Shown here piece by piece: positions 16,461 to 26,500 of a stretch of DNA of 45,247 nucleotides. Positions within the stretch are counted from its first letter, which is position 1. Each line of letters starts with the position of its first letter. Below the pieces are notes generated by a model. The model had not been told where the DNA came from. It saw only the letters and a list, made by a program, of their open reading frames with translations, and made no database searches. Both the position numbers and the translations under genes were made by a program. Source of the DNA: Planctomycetaceae bacterium (GTDB lineage Bacteria; Planctomycetota; Planctomycetia; Pirellulales; Pirellulaceae); the NCBI GenBank assembly GCA_002862205.1, contig PKCN01000078.1, positions 1 to 45,247 of the forward strand. The letters run 5' to 3'.

Positions 16461-19400
16461 TCATTCGGCTTTCAGGTCATCCATGAAACATGCATCTGCT
16501 AGCAATTGGTCAACGCTGGCCGTTCTGTCATCTTTTCGGTGATTGCCTTGAAATGCTTGCGGAAATGCCTGTGCTGTCGAGGATGCCTCGGGAGCTTTGG
16601 CTACCCGGTGAGGTTGTGAAACTTGCAAGTGGCTTGCGGGCGAGGCTTGCAGAGCCGGGAAGGAAGCAAAGGGAGCAGCGAATATTTCTATGCTTTCCCC
16701 TTCACCCGAACTTCTTGCCAGGTCATTGAGAATCTGCAGAGCATCCAGCGTGCTGATGACACCATTGCCACTGCGATCAAAATACAGCTCGGGAAAATTG
16801 CCTGTGGCGACAGGATCGAAAAGTACCGAGGTGATCGGGTCTGAGTACGCGCGGCGTGCAATTTCATTGATGATCAGGAGTGCATCGAGTGTGCTGACTT
16901 GATGATCGCGATTGACATCGCTCGGGCGAAGGAAATTCTGCCAAAGGCTGGCTGGGTTGACATTGATGATTGAATTGGAGACTTGGTGAACTGCTGTCTG
17001 CAAAAAGGTGTCATCGACGATGCTTGCGGGATCAAGCGTCCAATCCGCGAGATCGGTGAATTGAAGTGCATCTCCATCATTCAGAAGCACCATGATTTGA
17101 TTATCGATGGGTGCCATGTTGGTGACCGTTGCGGCGTCAAAAGTAATGCTCTGGTTGATTGATCCAGTCAGATCAAGTGTTTGGAATTGCTCGACCACAA
17201 TCAAGGGATTCGAAAGATCCAGTGCCGTATCGTCACCGAGTATACGGACAGTATTGCTTCCACCGCCCCCGCGCACGGTAAGACCTGAAGCGGGAAATGA
17301 TCCAATCTCATCGATGTTGATGATGAGTTGTTGGTCGATGTCTCGGCCATTGAGAGTGAGCGATCTGATGCTGTTGGTGTTGAGTCGCAGGATCTCAATA
17401 CTTGCGATCTCTGCAACCAGTTCGGCGTTGTTGATAAAGACATTGGTTTGGTTACCAGCAAGTTCAATGGCAACATCCTGCAGGTTCGAGCCATCCAACA
17501 GGGTGATCATGTAATCTTCGACTTCACCGTCTGCGGCACCGCCCGTTGGAGCAAGTCCACCAGCGGAACTGATCCGGAATCTCGCTGCGGTTTGACCAAT
17601 GTTGGAGCCCGCAGGAATCATGTAGGACAGTAGGTTGTTGCCGGCAAGAGCGTTGAAGTTGTTGGCAATCTGTTCGCCGGGATCAGCCCAGTCCCCATCC
17701 GCATTGAAGTCAATCCAGGCGTCCAGTTTTCCCGCTTCGGATGCGGTAATTTCAAAACCTGATCTGGTATCCGCGGTGGGAAGCGTGATTGCATTGGCAA
17801 GTTGCACGATTCCGTCCTCGTCGCTTCCGTCCCCAGTTGCATCCACGCTGGCTTGTCCCTCGCTCTCACTGTCGACCGTTGCTCCCAATCTGAGCGTTCC
17901 AATGAGATGCCGTGCGCCGTTGTCAGCCAACGTTACCGGATAGGCTGCTGGCGCGTCTCCAAAGTCTTGTGTGGAGATCACATCAATGGTGACTTGAGCT
18001 GTAGTGATCTCGAAGTTGTTGGTGTTGTCGGGGGTGAAGTTCGTCGAGAGGGGCTGGTCGTTTCCGAGTCCCAGCACGGCGCCGAAGTCCGGCGTGTAGT
18101 TGAAACTGCCGGCAACCGGGCTGGTTGCGTTGAGTTGGGTACCCGTCAACGGCGTGCCAATTGCAATTGCAGCAGGGTCGTTCCATGTCACCGCCGGAGT
18201 AGCCTTGAGTACATTGATCGTGACACTTTCAGAGATCGAGTCAAAAGCTGAATCGGTCGGATTGAACGTGACTTGCAGTTGTTGAGTGGAACCGGCATTC
18301 AACACCGTGCCCGCAGCGGGTGTGTAGATAAACTCTCCCGAAATATTCGCTGTGGCATTGAGTTGGGTCGAGGATAAGGGCGTGCCATAGAAAATGGCTG
18401 CGGGTGTATCCCAAGTCAAGTTTGGCGTGCTACTGGTCACGTTGATCGTGACTGTCGTATCGGTGGGGTTGTAGAGTTGCAGGTCGTCGGGTGTGAACGA
18501 CGCTGTCAATGTCTGGTTAACCCCAAGCCCCAGAATGGTTCCAGCGTCTGGTGCGTACGTGAAGCTGCCGGGAATGTTGGCTGATGCATTGAGTTGGGTC
18601 GCACTCAGGGCAGTGCCAACGGCGATGTCTTCCGGAGTTTGCCAGTCGATTTGAAGCGGGACCAGTTTTTCAATGGCTCCCATGTCGAGTCTGGTACGGA
18701 CCCGTTCATAAGGTGCACCCCGCTGGTCGTATTGCAGCAAGGGCTCGAAGCTATTTGGCAGGAAGCCCGGGTCGCCAGCATCAATCAGCGGACTGTTCGG
18801 TTCGGGAGGCTGGCTTGGTGTAATCCCACCATGGTCACTCAGAGCCAGAAGCATGGGGTCGATCACTCCACTGGCACCGCCGTCCCCAACAAGGTTGCCC
18901 GTGGTCGGGTCGGCGGTTTGAGATTCTGCCAGAGTGGTCCCGGCATTGTCCCCAATCAGGCTGTAACGTACAGCCTCGGATTCAATCAAGACACCGGTTC
19001 CCGTGAAATCAGGTGCAGTGCCATTGTCGGTGTTGTTGGCAATGACCGAATTGTGAATGGTCAAGCTTGCCGCTCCGCCTGCCGTCAGGGCGATCCCACC
19101 TCCAGCGTTACTCGCTGAGTTGTTGGCAATGGTCGAGTTGTTGACGGAAATGATGGCGTTGTTACCGTGGATGCCAGCGCCGTCTCCATTCAGGGTGTCA
19201 TTGCCAGAGATGGTGGTGTTGATCAGTTGCAGCGTTCCGCCAGCGATTTGCAGTCCGGCACCGGGTGAAGAGGTGCCCTCTGTCGAATTGCCGGAAAGGG
19301 TGCTGGCGCGGATGATGACCGCTGATTGTGACCAGATCCCACCGCCACCGGCTGTCTCGCCGGATGTCAGATTGGAATTGAACCAGGAGTCAAGAATCGA

Positions 19401-21374
19401 CAATTCCCCTTGCTGCATCTGAATACCGGCACCCGTCGCTCCATCTCCGGATGTCGTGTTGTCAACGATTCTTGACGCGTTGATTGATAATTTTCCGGAA
19501 CTGTTGAAGCGAATTCCTGCCCCGCCTTGGCCTGCCGTTTGAGTCTCGCCTCCGCTAATCGTCAAGCCGCTCAGCACGACATCAGACTCGCTGCCACTGA
19601 TATCCAAAACGCGGGATTGGCCTTGTGCATCAATCACCGAGTCATTCGCTCCCAATCCGTAAATTCCTGTGGGAGCCGTGATCTGTAGCGAACCCAAAAG
19701 CTCGTCCATTGAAATGGTGCCAGTGAGGCCTGCATTGAATTGCAGCAAAGTGAAGTCAGGGTTTTGGTTGGCAAGCTCAATTGCTTCTCGAAGGCTCATG
19801 TCACCGGGGGCGCTACCGGGGTCGGCATCGAGTTCATCATCGAGAGTCGTGATGAACAAACTGCCGTCTGTTACGGTCAAGGTGGTGGAGGCTTGCGATG
19901 AATTCTCTGAGTCATCCGTGACCGTGAATGTCACATTGGTAGTACCGACCGGAAATAAATCGAAGTCGGCTGTGACCGTCAGGGAATCATCTGCAATGTC
20001 GCTGGCGTTTGAGAGAATCAGTTCCAAAAGGTCCGGGTGTTCCAGGGTGGCACCCAGGGGAGTGTTGGCATGAATGGATAAGGTGGGCGTTAGACTGAAT
20101 GATGGAGCGGTGGTGTCATTGACTGTGATCACGGCCGTCGTGTTGGCTGTGTTGCCGGAGAGATCGGTCGCAGTGAAGGTGATGATGTTGTCGCCAAGCG
20201 AAAGCGTGGTCGGTTTGTCGTGTTGAATTGTTGGATTGGGATCAAAAACGTCTTCGGCAGTGGCCTCGGCTAAAAAGTCCAGAATGGCCTGGTTGGTGCC
20301 AGTAAAACCGTTGGTGGTGTTGGCTTCAACTGCAATGTTTCGCGGTGCTGTGATCGTCGGTGGAACGTCTTCTCGCAGCATCATTCCCGTGTCGGCCAGA
20401 ATTGCTTTTTCGACCAGTTGCAATCCTTGGGGCGAGCCACCCGTGACCGTCACATGACACATCACGTGGGTACGAGGAGAAAATACATAATTGCCGTTGG
20501 GATAATTCTCGCAATCCAGATGCGACACACTCGAGGATAGCGAGAAGGTTGCTGGCGAGTAGAGTGGAACTCGATTCCCATAGACCGCTTTCGCGATCGG
20601 TCCATCAAAAAATAGGCCGGCGTTGGGACCCGCACCACCGGTGCTGTGAGCGTTCCACTGTGTCACATCCATTTGGTAGACAAATGGCGAATTGGTATCC
20701 GTGTTGATGAAACGGTTTCCGTTGAGATCTGATACAAAACGGTCGTAGGGAGCCCACGTGCCAGGGGTGATGATGCCGTTGCCTGCGTCATCTCTACCAT
20801 CACTGTGTGTATTGCTGGTAAAGCCAAGCATGTGTGCCAATTCGTGGTACATGACTGCCTGAAAGTCGATCTCGCCCGCCTCGTCAGCTTCGGTGGGGTC
20901 GAGAACGTATGTGTACGGATCACCGCTACCAAAGAAAAAGACATCTACTGTTCCGTCGATCTCTGATCCATTCAAATCACCTTCGCCGAGGATTTTCGAG
21001 GGTACGACGCGATGTACAAAACCCCCGCCTGATACAACTGGCCCGACATTGGAAGTCGCCGAAGCAACATTGGTGCCATTGAATGGTGCGGAACTCACGT
21101 CCAGTTCGATCGTGGCATCGTGCAAAATGTCGTCGCCAAGGCGTGTTGCGGCAGCTTCAAGCGCGGCTTTGTAGTCAACGCCAACGATCGGGTCATTGAA
21201 TCCAACCGAGCTTCCTCCAAGAAAATTAAACTCGAAGGAAACAGCCAGAAGCCTCCGATCTTCAAGGTGCTCACCACGCAGCAAACGCCGTCGGGATCCT
21301 CTCGCCGGGCTATGCGTGGGGTCGCGATGGAGTCGCTCTCGGCGGGTGCGATGGGGACGGTGGCGTCTTGGCAT
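16461..21374 (-). CDS. giant mosaic surface protein: metalloprotease, HYR, beta-helix, GEVED, dockerin-like
   Basis: 1637 residues. The first 45 are Arg/His-rich and end in LEDRRLLAV, an LEPR-XLL-type planctomycete export motif instead of a plain signal peptide. Order of parts: a zinc metalloprotease region (about 50-330) with HELAHMLGF (His177, Glu178, His181); a HYR-type repeat (ITAPRNIAVEA ... GDNIITFTATDLSGN) with a second related one; a polymorphic-membrane-protein-like right-handed beta-helix (SLREAIELANQN ... VLSGLTISGG, about 510-870); three about 83-residue MBG-like repeats (IAVGTALSATQLNASANIPG); a GEVED domain (DFGDAPAAYPVTL ... GEVEDYMITL); and a dockerin-like pair of EF-hand loops (DVNRDHQVSTLDALLIINEI, FDRSGNGVISTLDALQILND). 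The third metal ligand expected three residues after HExxHxxG is absent, so a distal ligand is needed. Likely secreted, calcium-binding adhesin or protease. It is transcribed alone. Confidence 0.88.
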   Translation of the reverse strand: MPRRHRPHRTRRERLHRDPTHSPARGSRRRLLRGEHLEDRRLLAVSFEFNFLGGSSVGFNDPIVGVDYKAALEAAATRLGDDILHDATIELDVSSAPFNGTNVASATSNVGPVVSGGGFVHRVVPSKILGEGDLNGSEIDGTVDVFFFGSGDPYTYVLDPTEADEAGEIDFQAVMYHELAHMLGFTSNTHSDGRDDAGNGIITPGTWAPYDRFVSDLNGNRFINTDTNSPFVYQMDVTQWNAHSTGGAGPNAGLFFDGPIAKAVYGNRVPLYSPATFSLSSSVSHLDCENYPNGNYVFSPRTHVMCHVTVTGGSPQGLQLVEKAILADTGMMLREDVPPTITAPRNIAVEANTTNGFTGTNQAILDFLAEATAEDVFDPNPTIQHDKPTTLSLGDNIITFTATDLSGNTANTTAVITVNDTTAPSFSLTPTLSIHANTPLGATLEHPDLLELILSNASDIADDSLTVTADFDLFPVGTTNVTFTVTDDSENSSQASTTLTVTDGSLFITTLDDELDADPGSAPGDMSLREAIELANQNPDFTLLQFNAGLTGTISMDELLGSLQITAPTGIYGLGANDSVIDAQGQSRVLDISGSESDVVLSGLTISGGETQTAGQGGAGIRFNSSGKLSINASRIVDNTTSGDGATGAGIQMQQGELSILDSWFNSNLTSGETAGGGGIWSQSAVIIRASTLSGNSTEGTSSPGAGLQIAGGTLQLINTTISGNDTLNGDGAGIHGNNAIISVNNSTIANNSASNAGGGIALTAGGAASLTIHNSVIANNTDNGTAPDFTGTGVLIESEAVRYSLIGDNAGTTLAESQTADPTTGNLVGDGGASGVIDPMLLALSDHGGITPSQPPEPNSPLIDAGDPGFLPNSFEPLLQYDQRGAPYERVRTRLDMGAIEKLVPLQIDWQTPEDIAVGTALSATQLNASANIPGSFTYAPDAGTILGLGVNQTLTASFTPDDLQLYNPTDTTVTINVTSSTPNLTWDTPAAIFYGTPLSSTQLNATANISGEFIYTPAAGTVLNAGSTQQLQVTFNPTDSAFDSISESVTINVLKATPAVTWNDPAAIAIGTPLTGTQLNATSPVAGSFNYTPDFGAVLGLGNDQPLSTNFTPDNTNNFEITTAQVTIDVISTQDFGDAPAAYPVTLADNGARHLIGTLRLGATVDSESEGQASVDATGDGSDEDGIVQLANAITLPTADTRSGFEITASEAGKLDAWIDFNADGDWADPGEQIANNFNALAGNNLLSYMIPAGSNIGQTAARFRISSAGGLAPTGGAADGEVEDYMITLLDGSNLQDVAIELAGNQTNVFINNAELVAEIASIEILRLNTNSIRSLTLNGRDIDQQLIINIDEIGSFPASGLTVRGGGGSNTVRILGDDTALDLSNPLIVVEQFQTLDLTGSINQSITFDAATVTNMAPIDNQIMVLLNDGDALQFTDLADWTLDPASIVDDTFLQTAVHQVSNSIINVNPASLWQNFLRPSDVNRDHQVSTLDALLIINEIARRAYSDPITSVLFDPVATGNFPELYFDRSGNGVISTLDALQILNDLARSSGEGESIEIFAAPFASFPALQASPASHLQVSQPHRVAKAPEASSTAQAFPQAFQGNHRKDDRTASVDQLLADACFMDDLKAE

Positions 21375-21862
21375 AGGTCAATTAACGTCAGTGACGATCC
21401 GGATTGCACTTGGAAAAGATGCACGATGACTCCGCGTACTGAGCTTGATGAAAGCTGTGAGCATGAGTGAGCGTGCAGAAGGATCCACGGGTTTGGACGA
21501 ATATAAGTGTACAATGTTCCCCAAATCCACGCTTTTTCAACGTATTTAGGCCGGGAAAACAACAAAATCAATTTCCGCGGCGGAATCACATTGATCCCGT
21601 TGGGCACGCGTCTTGGAGGACCTGGCGCGGTAAGATAAAAACAGTAGGTGCTCGCGTGGTCGTTTGTGAGGCACTTTTCACTCGTGAAACCAGCAGCGCT
21701 CGTGACTCGATTGCAATGGCATCGGTGATGGTTCTGCCCGGATTCGTCCGCGTCAGCGACCTGCAACCTCCTGCTGGGAAGCATTTGACGTGGCACGGTG
21801 TGTGCGTGAATCACACGTCCGGCAGCTTGGGTGAGATCGTCGCCTGAACGCCATCACGGTCA
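21375..21862. other. divergent promoter region of surface protein and sulfatase
   Basis: No gene supported. A long minus-strand frame (239 codons) overlaps the surface gene and has no protein-like composition. It is followed by a 14-bp tandem array close to the sulfatase start. Confidence 0.5.
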
Positions 21863-21914
21863 CCTGTTCCCAGAAACCTGTTCCCAGAAACCTGTTCCCA
21901 GAAACCTGTTCCCA
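21863..21914. repeat. 14-bp tandem array (CCTGTTCCCAGAAA), 3.7 copies
   Basis: Perfect copies start at 21863, 21877, 21891 and 21905 (last partial). The array ends 84 bases before the sulfatase start. Confidence 0.9.
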
Positions 21915-21997
21915 CGCATCGCTTGAATGGATTCGCAACCTCCCTGGGTGCAGGTCACTGCCAAAATCCTCCCCCGTATCAATCCTCCAATTTGTTG

Positions 21998-23494
21998 ATG
22001 TTGAGCATGCTACGTTTGCAACTTTCTGTCTTGTTCTTCTGTCTTTGTTCCCTGTGGGGTTCCCCATCGACGGTATTTGCCGCTGATCAAAGCAAACCCA
22101 ATGTCGTATTCATCCTTGCGGATGATCTTGGTTATCGCGAGCTTGGCAGTTATGGGCAGGAGTTGATTCGGACTCCCAATCTCGATGAATTGGCAAAGCA
22201 GGGGATGCGTCTGACTCAGCACTACAGCGGCAATGCCGTGTGCGCGCCATCGCGATGTGTGTTGATGACGGGAAAGCATCCGGGGCATGCATTTGTGAGA
22301 GCCAACAAGTCGACTCCCCCCGAAGGTCAGCAGGAAATTCCAGCCGATGAAATCACGCTTGCCGAGTTGATGAAGCAACAGGGGTATGTGACCGGAGCTT
22401 TTGGAAAGTGGGGACTCGGAGGGCCCGATTCGACTGGTGCTCCTTTGCGTCAGGGAGTTGACCGGTTCTTTGGTTATAACTGCCAGGCACATGCTCACAG
22501 TTATTATCCATCGTATCTCTGGGATGATGATCAACATATTGTGTTGAATAACAATCCACCTGTGCCAGGTCATGCCTCGCTCGCCAAAGACGCTGACAGA
22601 TCAGATCCATCCAGTTATGACGTGTTCAAAGGGCAGGATTATGCGCCGGACCGAATCAATGCGGCGGCAATGGACTTTCTGAGGCAAAATAAAGATCGCC
22701 CTTTCTTTCTTTATTATCCCACCGTGATTCCCCATGTCGCACTGCATGTGCCTGATGAAGATTTGAAACCTTATCTGGATTTGGGCTGGAAGGATCCGCC
22801 CTTCACTCGAGGGAAAGGGTACGGTTATACGCCGCACTTTACGCCTCGCGCTGCCTATGCAGCGATGATTACCCGATTGGATCAGTATGTGGGCAATCTG
22901 CTGAAGCTTCTGGATGAATTGAAATTGAGTGATAACACGCTGGTCGTTTTTACAAGTGACAATGGAACCACTCACCTTGATTTGGAAGTTGATTACACAT
23001 TTTTCAAAAGCGTGGGAGAGTTGCGCGGCCTCAAGGGGTCGCTCTACGAAGGTGGCGTGCGAGTGCCAACGATTGTGCGATGGCCAGGTCATGTGAAACC
23101 TGGTTCGATCAGTGACCGGGTGAGTGGATTCGAGGATTGGTTGCCAACCTTGATGGAAGCCGTCGGTAGCAATGAAGCCGTTTCTGGTGATGTTGACGGT
23201 GTTTCAATGCTCGCAACACTCAAAGGACAGCAACAGCCAGAGCGGGATTACCTCTATCGCGAGTTTCCCAGTTACGGAGGTCAGCAGACGATCCGAGTGG
23301 GTGATTGGAAAGCGGTGCGGCAGAAAATGGCCAAGGGAAATCTTAAGATCGAACTTTACAACATTGCTGAGGATATCAGCGAACAGAATGATGTTGCTGC
23401 CCAACACCCCAAGGTGGTCGCCCGACTGGCCAAAATGATGCAAGAGGTGCGAACCCCATCGGAAATGTTCCCGCTCAAACCACTGGATAACTAG
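21998..23494 (+). CDS. exported arylsulfatase-type sulfatase
   Basis: 498 residues from the ATG at 21998; an ATG at 22007 is equally possible and neither has a strong ribosome site. A signal peptide (LRLQLSVLFFCLCSLWG, cut after TVFA) is followed by the metal motif VVFILADDLGY (Asp42, Asp43) and the formylglycine signature CAPSR (Cys82) in NAVCAPSRCVLMTGKHPG. Downstream blocks GAFGKWGLGGP, FLYYPTVIPH, VVFTSDNGTTHL and RGLKGSLYEGGVRVPTIVRW are typical of arylsulfatase A/choline-type members common in planctomycetes. It is of another branch than the sulfatase at 4.3 kb (GxxK rather than KVxH type). The enzyme should cleave sulfated glycans outside the cytoplasm. Its stop codon lies in one arm of an inverted-repeat element. 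Confidence 0.92.
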   Translation: MLSMLRLQLSVLFFCLCSLWGSPSTVFAADQSKPNVVFILADDLGYRELGSYGQELIRTPNLDELAKQGMRLTQHYSGNAVCAPSRCVLMTGKHPGHAFVRANKSTPPEGQQEIPADEITLAELMKQQGYVTGAFGKWGLGGPDSTGAPLRQGVDRFFGYNCQAHAHSYYPSYLWDDDQHIVLNNNPPVPGHASLAKDADRSDPSSYDVFKGQDYAPDRINAAAMDFLRQNKDRPFFLYYPTVIPHVALHVPDEDLKPYLDLGWKDPPFTRGKGYGYTPHFTPRAAYAAMITRLDQYVGNLLKLLDELKLSDNTLVVFTSDNGTTHLDLEVDYTFFKSVGELRGLKGSLYEGGVRVPTIVRWPGHVKPGSISDRVSGFEDWLPTLMEAVGSNEAVSGDVDGVSMLATLKGQQQPERDYLYREFPSYGGQQTIRVGDWKAVRQKMAKGNLKIELYNIAEDISEQNDVAAQHPKVVARLAKMMQEVRTPSEMFPLKPLDN

Positions 23495-23584
23495 TGCGTC
23501 TGGCATGTCACCTGCGGTGCATGCGATAGGGACGACAGACAAGTTCTGTTGGGAGTGAATCGGGTTCTGTTACAGGACGCACTA
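23492..23584. mobile_element. 93-bp element with 9-bp terminal inverted repeats (MITE-like)
   Basis: TAGTGCGTC at 23492-23500 is repeated as its complement GACGCACTA at 23576-23584. The TAG at each end is the stop codon of the gene entering from that side: the sulfatase (plus) and the Gly-rich protein (minus). Interior sequence has no gene. It could be a small non-autonomous mobile element, or a bidirectional terminator with a long loop. Beyond the nine bases the arms diverge, so the call is tentative. Confidence 0.35.
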
Positions 23585-26500
23585 CAGCAGGCTTTTGGGT
23601 TGCTCGTAAAGGCTGCCTGATTGTTGTTCCGTGGCAAGCGGCACAAGCAGGTCGGACCGTTTGGCTAGAACGGATTCTCTGGTTTGCTGACGCATTTCCG
23701 CTGCGTTCCGTTCTGCCGTCAGCAAACGATCAAAGTCAGGCCCTGACATCACGCGTGAGCCCGGTAAGAGAACCTCGGGGTCATACGTGATGCCAGTTTG
23801 TTCCTGAGCACGGACATAGCGTCTCAATCGCTTGTCCTTTTTACGCATTCTGTAAATCTTGTTTGTGTGTTCTTGTGCTGCTTGCCGGGCAGCACCAGCG
23901 ATTGGCTTCTGGCGAGACTTTTCAGAGTGTTCCCTGCTCTTGCTGGGGCGAGTCATTTTTTCCCAGCGGGTGGGTTTGCGACCAAAAATGCTGGTCAGGA
24001 TACTTTCCGTTTGGTCATTGATGTGGGTCGATACCGCACGGCTTCGTTTGAAGTATGAGGTTGGCAGCCACGCTGAGTCCCATCCTGATTTTGCGGTGTC
24101 TGCTAATGCTTTGAGGCTACCCAGCAATTCGAACAGAAGTTTCACGCTGACTTTGTTCTCCTGCATGCTTTGGTAAGAAACTGCGTAATTCATTGCTCGC
24201 TTGGCTAGATAGTTCAGCTTGGGCATGAACGCGTCGACTCCGTTTCTGCCCCAAGTCTTTGATTTCCGTGCGACCGCCTGCTCGTTGTGGATGTCGTTTA
24301 AGAGAGAGTCGACCAGTTCATTGCCAATCTGCTCGACTTCAGTGTCATTGAGCGGTCGGTCAATGTAGTTTTCGTGGTAGCGTGGGAAGGCCCGGTCGCT
24401 GACAAGGCGTATGAATCGATCGACTTTGTCTTCGAATTTCAATGCCAGAAAGACCCCATGTTTATTCGCCGGGCTCTCAATGAAGTCGCGATCAATCGCA
24501 TCAATGCTGTCTACTTTGTAGTGGACAATGGAGCCTTTGGTGGAATCGAGTGTGCGACGCAGTTCAAGAACACCCAGTTGTCGGGCACGAAAGAATCCCC
24601 ATGATGTATCCGTGTCGCCGTTGTTGTGACGATAGATCACAACCCAGCGGTGCAAAGGATCTTCGCGGTTCAGTTTTCTGGCCAACGTTTTGGCTTTGTG
24701 TACCAGTTTACTCTTGGAGGGTTGAAATAGGATGGTGCGTTTTGTGATGCTCAGTTCATGAAGGGAGCCGAGGGAAATGTCGGCAAAGTCGCGAACGTCC
24801 GGACTATCGCCTCCAACCACCTGCAGGCTTTTGGCGGTGAACTGGTTCCATCTCGCTACTTCCTTGCAAAATGCCTTGGTTGATCCAAATTCGCGTTTTC
24901 GCGTCGTTTGTTCAACGGGAGTCAGCGCTGTCGCAAGTTCTTCTGTCCCGCTCGTCTTCGAGTCTCCGACAATGTAGAAGTTGATGTCAAAGTCAGCAGC
25001 AGCGTGCAGGAGCTGTGTTTTGCACAATTGCTCAAACGCCGAGGTGGTACCCGAGGGAGTACTGAAATAGTTGTTGGGGATGATGATGGTCATCCCACGC
25101 CACTGTTCCAACAACGACTCGCCGCGGTCAATCTTTTTTGCAAGATCGAGAAATCCGTAGTACGAGACGTCCCAAATGTCGATTCCGCTGCCAAAGTAAT
25201 CAGCAAGTCTCGTCCAGTTTTCGATATCCTGTGAAGTAGTTTTCTGATTCGCAATCAGCAGAAATCTGGCGTCAGCATCACGGCGGTAACTTTCGGAAAC
25301 GCGAATTCGGATCTTGCGACTGTCCACGCCCCGGTATTGATCGCTACGCTCACTGGATTTTGGGCGTTGCAGGTGCAGGTCAATTGCGAGCGAGAATTCG
25401 GTGTATGCGTTGACATCGGTCTCTTGTTTGATTCCGACACGTGTTTGCACCGTCTGCACCTGGCCAGGACCAAAGTCGCGGGCTGATTGCTGAAAGGGGG
25501 ACTGGTGCAGTTGGTGTTCGTTCTCTTCAGGATCAAAAAAGACGATTGGCGTGTGGTTGAATGCTTCTCCGCTGGTGGAGGGATTGGGAATCAGGCGAAT
25601 CGAAGACTTGACAGCACGATAAAGGTGTTTCTGATCGAACGTTTCATCACTGGTGTTCTTGATCGACCACGTCAGGATGGTTGATTCGCCGGGGGCGAGG
25701 CTTGTTAATGATCGAACAGTTAAAAGTTCCACCGGGAACCTGACTTCGATTTCTTCACCGTTTGAAAATTGCCGAAATGGTCGGCCGATGCCACCCTCCA
25801 TCCATGCGGCAGGGCTGATGGTGTGCCTGAGCCGGAAGGGACGGTTGCGTGGTTGATCCACCACGTAATCTGCAAGCCTCAGTGGTATCCCTGCGGTGGT
25901 GAACACCGTTGTTTCATCGGGCTGCATGGCTTGCTGCAGGTGAAGGCCGTCTCCGTCTGGTTGTAGCCAGCGATCGGGTTCCAGAAAAATGCGGACAGGG
26001 TAGTTGTCGGGCAGTGGCATGCCGCCTGAGTTGCGTACCGCGATTTGGTCGATCGAAACCAGACTGTCTGGTTCAATGACATGGGTTTCAGATGCCACAT
26101 CGAACGTCATCAGTTCGAGATTGAAAGGTGAGGCATATTGCGTCTGGTTTCCATCCGCGTGGGCCACGACAATCTGCAGTGTTCCTGCCTTCCCTTCTTG
26201 ACCATCCTGCGCGTGGTACAGAGAGGGTAAACCGATTTTTCCATTGGAGCCCCTATGGCCGCCCGGATTGGAACGTCGGGTGGAACGTGTTGCAGTCTTG
26301 CCATCGTGGGTTCGGTAAGTGCTGGTTTCAGACCACGAATGGGAACTGCCTCCGGGGCCACCTTTTCCGCCTGCTCCGGCGATGCCCGGCTTGCCGGCGA
26401 AACCAATCGTTCCGCCTGCCAGGTTGCCTTTGACCAACATCAGCAGACCCAGTTCCTTGTCGCTGACCTCGAGCTGGATTCTGCCGCCGTTGCCACCATT

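Noticed and set aside
21095-21814. 239-codon minus-strand frame before the surface protein
   Set aside because: It overlaps the surface gene in another frame, and its composition (many Ser, Arg, Cys, His) looks like non-coding DNA.
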